Shown here: positions 40,567 to 44,565 of the stretch, piece by piece | Layout: every line of letters begins with the position of its first letter | How positions within the stretch are numbered: the stretch's first letter is position 1 | NCBI GenBank assembly: GCA_032249695.1 | Contig: JAVVHE010000023.1 | Coordinates: 1-44,565 of the forward strand | Direction: 5' to 3' | DNA from: JAVVHE01 sp032249695 | GTDB lineage: Bacteria; Pseudomonadota; Alphaproteobacteria; Sphingomonadales; Sphingomonadaceae | Length of the DNA stretch: 44,565 nt | Made by a program: the position numbers and the translations under genes | The notes under the pieces: model-generated | Told to the model about the DNA's origin: nothing | Databases searched by the model: none | What the model saw: only the letters and a program-made list of their open reading frames with translations

Positions 40567-41079
40567 TCAGCGGGCGGAGGAACGGCGCAGCCACACCCCG
40601 TAGCCGACGCCGAGAATCGTCGCGAAACTGAACCACTGGATCGCGTAGCTCAGATGGTTGTTCGCGATGGTGTCGCGGCCCGGCGGGCGGCTGGGCTGGA
40701 GAGGCGGGGGCGGTTCGGTCAGCACCAGCAGGCGGCCGTGATCGGGGACGGTGAACAGCAGGCCAGTGACGGTGGCGGGTGCGCCGAGCGCTATCGGCAC
40801 GGGATCCGCCGCCCAGCCGAGCACGACGGGCACGCGCGCTCCGCCCAGCACGCAGGTTGCGCGGTGTGCCCAGCCCGGGCGCCCGTCGGCGCGTTCGCCC
40901 GATCGCTGCTCCAGCGGCCCGGCGAGCGGATCGCAGCGGAAGCGTCCGCGCTCCGGGTGGTCAAACGCGATCAGCTGGACGCGCTTCTCCTCGCGCCGCT
41001 CCAGCTGCCACACGCCCAGCCCGACGAGGGATGGCACGCCGACCAGCGTCAGCAGCGTCGGTCCGAGCGGCAACCGCAT
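40567..41079 (-). CDS. SURF1-family cytochrome oxidase assembly protein (short)
   Basis: A 170-aa inner-membrane protein of the SURF1 family, which helps insert heme a into subunit I of cytochrome c oxidase. It has one helix at each end: VGLGVWQLERREEKRVQLI at the N-terminus and NNHLSYAIQWFSFATILGVGY at the C-terminus, both SURF1 signatures. At 170 aa it is shorter than the usual 210-250; the periplasmic middle is reduced, though I see no frameshift. It is last in the oxidase operon, 13 bp after the DUF983 gene. Confidence 0.85.
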   Translation of the reverse strand: MRLPLGPTLLTLVGVPSLVGLGVWQLERREEKRVQLIAFDHPERGRFRCDPLAGPLEQRSGERADGRPGWAHRATCVLGGARVPVVLGWAADPVPIALGAPATVTGLLFTVPDHGRLLVLTEPPPPLQPSRPPGRDTIANNHLSYAIQWFSFATILGVGYGVWLRRSSAR

Positions 41080-41092
41080 CAGCGCTCCACCG

Positions 41093-41449
41093 TCAGCTCG
41101 TGCGCGCCTCGGCTGCCTTGTTGCGATATTCGAGGTTGATCAGCATGCCCTTGCCGACGCGCAGACCGGCTAGCGTCAGCCCGATCGTGAAGGCGGGCCA
41201 CAGCAGCGCGTGCACCCACCAGGGCGGATGTGCCGAGAAATCCAGCCAGATGGCGCCGATGACCGCCACCGTGCCGATCCCGAAAATGAGGAACGGCGCC
41301 GGGCCGTCGCCCACATTGAACGCTCTGTAGTCCAGCCCGCAGCGCGGGCAGGCGGCAGCGAAGCTGATCAGCCCCGCGAACAGCCCCGGCGCTCCGCAAC
41401 GCGGACACCGCCCGCGCAGACCGGACTGGAGGGGTGTCGGCTCGGCCAC
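41093..41449 (-). CDS. DUF983 membrane protein
   Basis: A 118-aa protein with two CPRCG knuckles (Cys15, Cys18, Cys34, Cys37) that probably bind zinc, followed by two transmembrane helices (PFLIFGIGTVAVIGAIWL and HALLWPAFTIGLTLAGL). DUF983 genes are regularly found between coxC and SURF1 in alphaproteobacteria and are presumed oxidase assembly factors. GTG 41449 is the best start, 26 bp after coxC; a longer frame upstream overlaps coxC and is not protein-like. Confidence 0.85.
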   Translation of the reverse strand: MAEPTPLQSGLRGRCPRCGAPGLFAGLISFAAACPRCGLDYRAFNVGDGPAPFLIFGIGTVAVIGAIWLDFSAHPPWWVHALLWPAFTIGLTLAGLRVGKGMLINLEYRNKAAEARTS

Positions 41450-41475
41450 GCCCGTCTGAACGCTCGCGCGCCGCC

Positions 41476-42321
41476 TCAGCCGCCCGCGTGGCTGACGGCC
41501 GCGCCGAAGTGACTGCCGTAGAGATAGATCGAAAGGACCAGGAACAGCCAGACCACATCGACGAAATGCCAATACCAGGCCGCGAACTCGAAACCCAGGT
41601 GCTTCTGCGGAGTGAACTCGCCGCGGCGGGCGCGGATGAAACATACGATCAGGAAAATCGTGCCGATGATCACGTGGAGGCCGTGGAAGCCCGTCGCCAT
41701 GTAGAAGGTGGAGCCATAGACGTTGCCTGCGAGGCCGAACGCGGCGTGGCTGTATTCGTAAGCCTGGACGCAGGTGAACAGCAGGCCCAGCGCGATGGTC
41801 AGGCCAAGGCCCTGGATCAGGCTCTTGCGATCATTGTCCAGCAGCGCGTGATGTGCCCAAGTCACTGTGGTGCCGCTGCAAAGCAGGATGAAAGTATTGA
41901 GGAGCGGGAACTCGAATGGGTCGAGCACCTGGATGCCCTTGGGCGGCCAGACACCGCCGATGGTATCGACCTGGCTGGGGAACAAGGCGGCGTTATAGTA
42001 GGCCCAGAACCACGCGACGAAGAACATCACTTCGCTCGCGATGAACAGGATCATCCCGTAGCGGTGATGGAGGCTGACGACGGCGGTGTGGTCGCCCTCG
42101 TGACTTTCGCGGATGACGCTGGACCACCAGAGGAACATCGTCAGGAGGATGCCGAACACGCCGAGGGCGAAGATTTCCGGGCCGAAGCTAAGCTTGTGCA
42201 TCCAGCGGATCGCACCGGCTGCGAACACCAGGCAGCTGAACGCGCCGAGCAGCGGCCAGGGCGAGGGCGGCAGGATGTGGAAATCGTGGTTCTTCGCGGA
42301 TGCGGCGGCCATTCGTATCAT
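41476..42321 (-). CDS. coxC: cytochrome c oxidase subunit III
   Basis: A 281-aa polytopic protein with seven predicted transmembrane helices, subunit III of the aa3-type oxidase. KNHDFHILPPSPWPLLGAF at the start, FWAYYNAALFP, GVWPPKGIQVLDPFEFPLLNT, GFHGLHVIIGTIFL and FAAWYWHFVDVVWLFL are all characteristic. It stabilises proton pumping by subunit I. ATG 42321 overlaps the ctaG stop (ATGA). Confidence 0.96.
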   Translation of the reverse strand: MIRMAAASAKNHDFHILPPSPWPLLGAFSCLVFAAGAIRWMHKLSFGPEIFALGVFGILLTMFLWWSSVIRESHEGDHTAVVSLHHRYGMILFIASEVMFFVAWFWAYYNAALFPSQVDTIGGVWPPKGIQVLDPFEFPLLNTFILLCSGTTVTWAHHALLDNDRKSLIQGLGLTIALGLLFTCVQAYEYSHAAFGLAGNVYGSTFYMATGFHGLHVIIGTIFLIVCFIRARRGEFTPQKHLGFEFAAWYWHFVDVVWLFLVLSIYLYGSHFGAAVSHAGG

Positions 42322-42905
42322 CCCTCGATTCGAGCCGTGGCGCGGCTGCGCGCGGCGGCGACGGCTTCGGTCTTAACCGCGCCGGGCTTCATTGGGTAGA
42401 AGGTATAGCTGAGCGTGATCTCTTTGACCTTCGCGGCTTCCTTGTCGGTGAGATAGGCGGGGTCGATGAAGTAGACCACGGGCATATCAGCCGACTGATG
42501 CGGCCCGAGCGTCTGTTCGTTGAAGCAGAAGCACTGGATTTTGGTGAAGTAGCGCCCAACGGTATCGGGGGAGACGTTGAACACAGCTTGCCCGCTGGTC
42601 GCCTGATCGGTGGGGTTGCTCGCGCGGAAGAACGCCAGGCTCTTCTGGCCGACGTGGATCGTCTGCGTGACTTGTGCGGGCTTGAAGTTCCATACCATGC
42701 CGGGGCCGGTATTGGCGTCGAAGCGCACCGTCACGGTTTGTGCCGCAGCCTGCTTGGGCAACGCGGATTCGTCGGCGCGGCGCGGGGTGCCGTCCCAGCC
42801 GGTCGCTGCGCAGAACATGCGGTAGAGCGGCACGGCCGCGTAGGCCGCGCCGAGCATCGCCAGCGCGACACCGCCGGAAATCAGGCCCGTCGTCCGCGTG
42901 CTCAT
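42318..42905 (-). CDS. ctaG: cytochrome c oxidase copper chaperone CtaG (Cox11)
   Basis: A 195-aa Cox11-type protein that delivers copper to the CuB site of subunit I. One N-terminal membrane anchor (residues ~8-28) is followed by a periplasmic immunoglobulin-like domain with the copper-binding Cys125 and Cys127 (KIQCFCFNEQ) and PVVYFIDPAY. The FCAATGWDGTP segment after the helix is typical. ATG 42905 overlaps the stop of the preceding 41-codon gene (ATGA). Confidence 0.95.
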   Translation of the reverse strand: MSTRTTGLISGGVALAMLGAAYAAVPLYRMFCAATGWDGTPRRADESALPKQAAAQTVTVRFDANTGPGMVWNFKPAQVTQTIHVGQKSLAFFRASNPTDQATSGQAVFNVSPDTVGRYFTKIQCFCFNEQTLGPHQSADMPVVYFIDPAYLTDKEAAKVKEITLSYTFYPMKPGAVKTEAVAAARSRATARIEG

Positions 42906-43027
42906 AGCTTCATCCGCGCGACGGTGATGCCGAACGTCAGCACCGCCAGTGCGCCGAGCGCCAGCCCGATCGCAAGGTTGCGGCCACGCCGCCGTTCGGC
43001 GAACAGCTGCTCGTCCTCGGGCGTCAC
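42902..43027 (-). CDS. 41-aa CoxF-like membrane peptide
   Basis: A small gene too short for most gene callers, starting at GTG 43027, with stop at 42902-42904. It encodes a charged N-terminus (TPEDEQLFAERRRGRN) and one transmembrane helix (LAIGLALGALAVLTFGITV), ending RMKL. Its start overlaps the ctaB stop (GTGA) and its stop overlaps the ctaG start (ATGA), so it is translated in line. Similar small CoxF-type proteins occupy this exact position in alphaproteobacterial oxidase operons; the function is unknown. Confidence 0.85.
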   Translation of the reverse strand: MTPEDEQLFAERRRGRNLAIGLALGALAVLTFGITVARMKL

Positions 43028-43962
43028 CGGATCACTCCGTCGGCGGCAACGGCTGCGAACAGCGCGAACAGATAGGCGATTGAGTAGAGGAACAACTGCT
43101 TTTCAGCCTTCATGCCGGCCGCGACCACCGCGTTGTTGCGCCAAACGCGCAGCGCCAGCACGAGGAACGCCAGCGACAGCGCAACCGCGGTCACGCCGTA
43201 GATCGCACCGGTCAGCCCCATCGCCCACGGCGCGACTGCTGCCGCGGCCAGTGCGAGGCTGTACCACCAGATAAGGTCGCGCGTGCGCTGCTCGCCTGCG
43301 ACGACGGGCATCATCGGCACGCCCGCCGCAGCATAATCGGGCCGCACGAACAGCGCGAGCGCCCAGAAATGCGGCGGGGTCCAGAGAAAGACGATCGCAA
43401 ACAAGAGCACGGGCAGAGCGTCGACGCTACCCGCCGCGGCCGCCCAGCCGATCAGCGGCGGGAAGGCCCCTGCCGCGCCGCCGATCACAATATTCTGCGG
43501 GGTCCGGCGCTTCAGCCACAGCGTGTAGACGCCGACATAGAAGGCGATCGAGACGGCCAGCAGTCCCGCTGCCAGCACGTTGGTGGCGAGGCCCATCACG
43601 AACACCGATCCGAAGGCGAGCACGCCCGCGAACTCCAACGCCGACTTCGGATCGACGCGTCCAGCCGGGATCGGCCGCGCGCGCGTGCGCTTCATCAAGG
43701 CGTCGATGTCGGCTTCGAAGACCATGTTCATCGCGCCCGCCGCTCCCGCCGCCACCGCGATGCACAGGATTGCGGTCAGGGCGAGCACGGGGTGCACATG
43801 GCCGGGAGCCGCGAACAGGCCGCAGGCGCCGGTGAACACCACCAGCCGCACCACCTTGGGCTTCAGCAGCGCGACATAGTCGCGCCAGCCCGCAGTACGC
43901 GGCCGGGCCGGCGCGCCCGCTTCGGCGAGCAGCGCCGCCGGAGCGGAACGCGTCATCATCAC
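43024..43962 (-). CDS. ctaB: protoheme IX farnesyltransferase (heme O synthase)
   Basis: A 312-aa UbiA-family prenyltransferase with about nine transmembrane helices that attaches farnesyl to heme b to make heme O, the precursor of heme a. The prenyl-diphosphate site NMVFEADIDALMKRT (around residues 79-93) and RPIPAG follow the YVALLKPKVV start motif. A second acidic loop lies in VDALPVLLFAIVFLWTPPHFWALAL. ATG 43962 overlaps the coxA stop (ATGA). Confidence 0.96.
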   Translation of the reverse strand: MMMTRSAPAALLAEAGAPARPRTAGWRDYVALLKPKVVRLVVFTGACGLFAAPGHVHPVLALTAILCIAVAAGAAGAMNMVFEADIDALMKRTRARPIPAGRVDPKSALEFAGVLAFGSVFVMGLATNVLAAGLLAVSIAFYVGVYTLWLKRRTPQNIVIGGAAGAFPPLIGWAAAAGSVDALPVLLFAIVFLWTPPHFWALALFVRPDYAAAGVPMMPVVAGEQRTRDLIWWYSLALAAAAVAPWAMGLTGAIYGVTAVALSLAFLVLALRVWRNNAVVAAGMKAEKQLFLYSIAYLFALFAAVAADGVIR

Positions 43963-44565
43963 TGGACCTGCGGCAGAGTCTCAAACTGGTGGAACGGCGG
44001 CGGCGAGGACAGCGTCCATTCGAGAGTCGTCGCGCCGTCACCCCAGGGATTGTCCTTGGCCTTCGGGCCCGCAAGAAGCGAGTAGATGACGTTCAGGAAG
44101 AACACAGCCATCCCCGCGGCCATGATATAATAGCCATAGGTCGCAACCGAGTTCCACTTTTCGTAGGCGTTGGTATAATCCGGGATCCTGCGCGGCATGC
44201 CTTGCTTGCCCAGGAAATGCATCGGGAAGAACAGCACGTTCACGCCAACGAAGAACAACCAGAAATGGAGCTTGCCGAGCAGCTCGTTATACTCGCGGCC
44301 GCTCATCTTCCCGAACCAGTAATAGAAGCCGGCAAAGATCGAGAAAACCGCTCCCAACGACAGCACATAGTGGAAATGCGCGACCACGTAATAGGTATCG
44401 TGGTAGATCGTATCGACGCCAGCATTCGACAGGACCACACCGGTCACGCCACCGATCGTGAACATGATGATGAAGCCGATCGCCCACAGCATCGGTGTCT
44501 TGAAACTGATCGATCCACCCCACATCGTGGCGATCCAGCTGAAGATCTTTATGCCCGTGGGGACC
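43959..44565 (-). CDS. coxA: cytochrome c oxidase subunit I, C-terminal part (partial)
   Basis: The last ~200 residues of subunit I of the aa3 oxidase; the gene runs off the right edge of the window with the frame open throughout (VPTGIKIFSWIATMWGGS precedes the first in-window Met at 44525). Visible are HDTYYVVAHFHYVLSLGAVF, with the heme a3 and heme a ligand histidines, and MHFLGKQGMPRRIPDY. It is first among the in-window genes of the minus-strand oxidase operon, coupled to ctaB by a 4-bp overlap. Confidence 0.96.
   Translation of the reverse strand, partial: VPTGIKIFSWIATMWGGSISFKTPMLWAIGFIIMFTIGGVTGVVLSNAGVDTIYHDTYYVVAHFHYVLSLGAVFSIFAGFYYWFGKMSGREYNELLGKLHFWLFFVGVNVLFFPMHFLGKQGMPRRIPDYTNAYEKWNSVATYGYYIMAAGMAVFFLNVIYSLLAGPKAKDNPWGDGATTLEWTLSSPPPFHQFETLPQVQ

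Noticed and set aside
1..44565. CRISPR arrays, tRNA or rRNA genes, insertion sequences, riboswitches.
   Set aside because: No regularly spaced repeats, tRNA-like T-loop/acceptor pairs, transposase motifs or riboswitch cores were recognised on either strand by eye.

Overview
The window is high-GC DNA, coding on nearly every base, from an alphaproteobacterium. It most resembles a sphingomonad (Sphingomonadales). The reasons are the alphaproteobacterial gene orders (ftsK-lolA with xthA nearby; argS-SPOR-nagZ; the coxA-ctaB-small ORF-ctaG-coxC-DUF983-SURF1 operon; bamE opposite a cytochrome bc1 chaperone plus DUF177), the extended GTP cyclohydrolase II, and frequent GTG starts with 4-bp stop/start overlaps. 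Genus is inference. No rRNA, tRNA, CRISPR array, transposase or integrase was seen.

Region 1 (1-13432) is housekeeping. On the plus strand are the end of dgt, then xthA, ribA, glnB and glnA. Converging on these from the minus strand are argS, a SPOR protein and nagZ, preceded by lolA, a histidine kinase/response regulator pair and ftsK. Flipping about 300-8800 would restore dgt-argS-SPOR-nagZ and lolA-xthA, two common alphaproteobacterial orders, so a local inversion is inferred. The histidine kinase has a sensor like that of plant ethylene receptors, with every key residue I could align conserved.

Region 2 (13538-38589) is a 25-kb catabolic island wedged between ftsK and the DUF177/bc1-chaperone pair. 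A minus-strand arm encodes a cysteine hydrolase, two PuuE-like deacetylases, an aldehyde dehydrogenase and a DUF3598-like protein. A plus-strand arm encodes a two-domain alpha/beta hydrolase, a second DUF3598-like protein, a LeuCD-like hydratase, an HMG-CoA-lyase-like enzyme, three CaiB-type CoA-transferases, a CitE-like lyase, a MaoC hydratase, an acyl-CoA dehydrogenase, two MmgE/PrpD proteins, a PaaK-like CoA ligase, an amidase, a HapK-like protein, an SDR, a small ORF, a third PuuE-like deacetylase and a two-domain VOC protein. A HutC-type GntR regulator sits in the middle. The palindrome TTGTCCGGACAA (or a near-perfect copy) occurs just upstream of three plus-strand genes and is the best candidate for its operator. 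Taken together the enzymes suggest opening of a cyclic imide- or hydantoin-like ring, release of ammonia, hydration of an unsaturated (methyl-branched) dicarboxylate, CoA activation and C-C cleavage to central metabolites. The substrate is not known from the sequence, and no transporter is encoded.

Region 3 (38765-44565) is respiratory and envelope housekeeping: DUF177, bc1 chaperone, bamE, then the minus-strand cytochrome c oxidase operon (SURF1, DUF983, coxC, ctaG, a 41-codon ORF, ctaB and the end of coxA).
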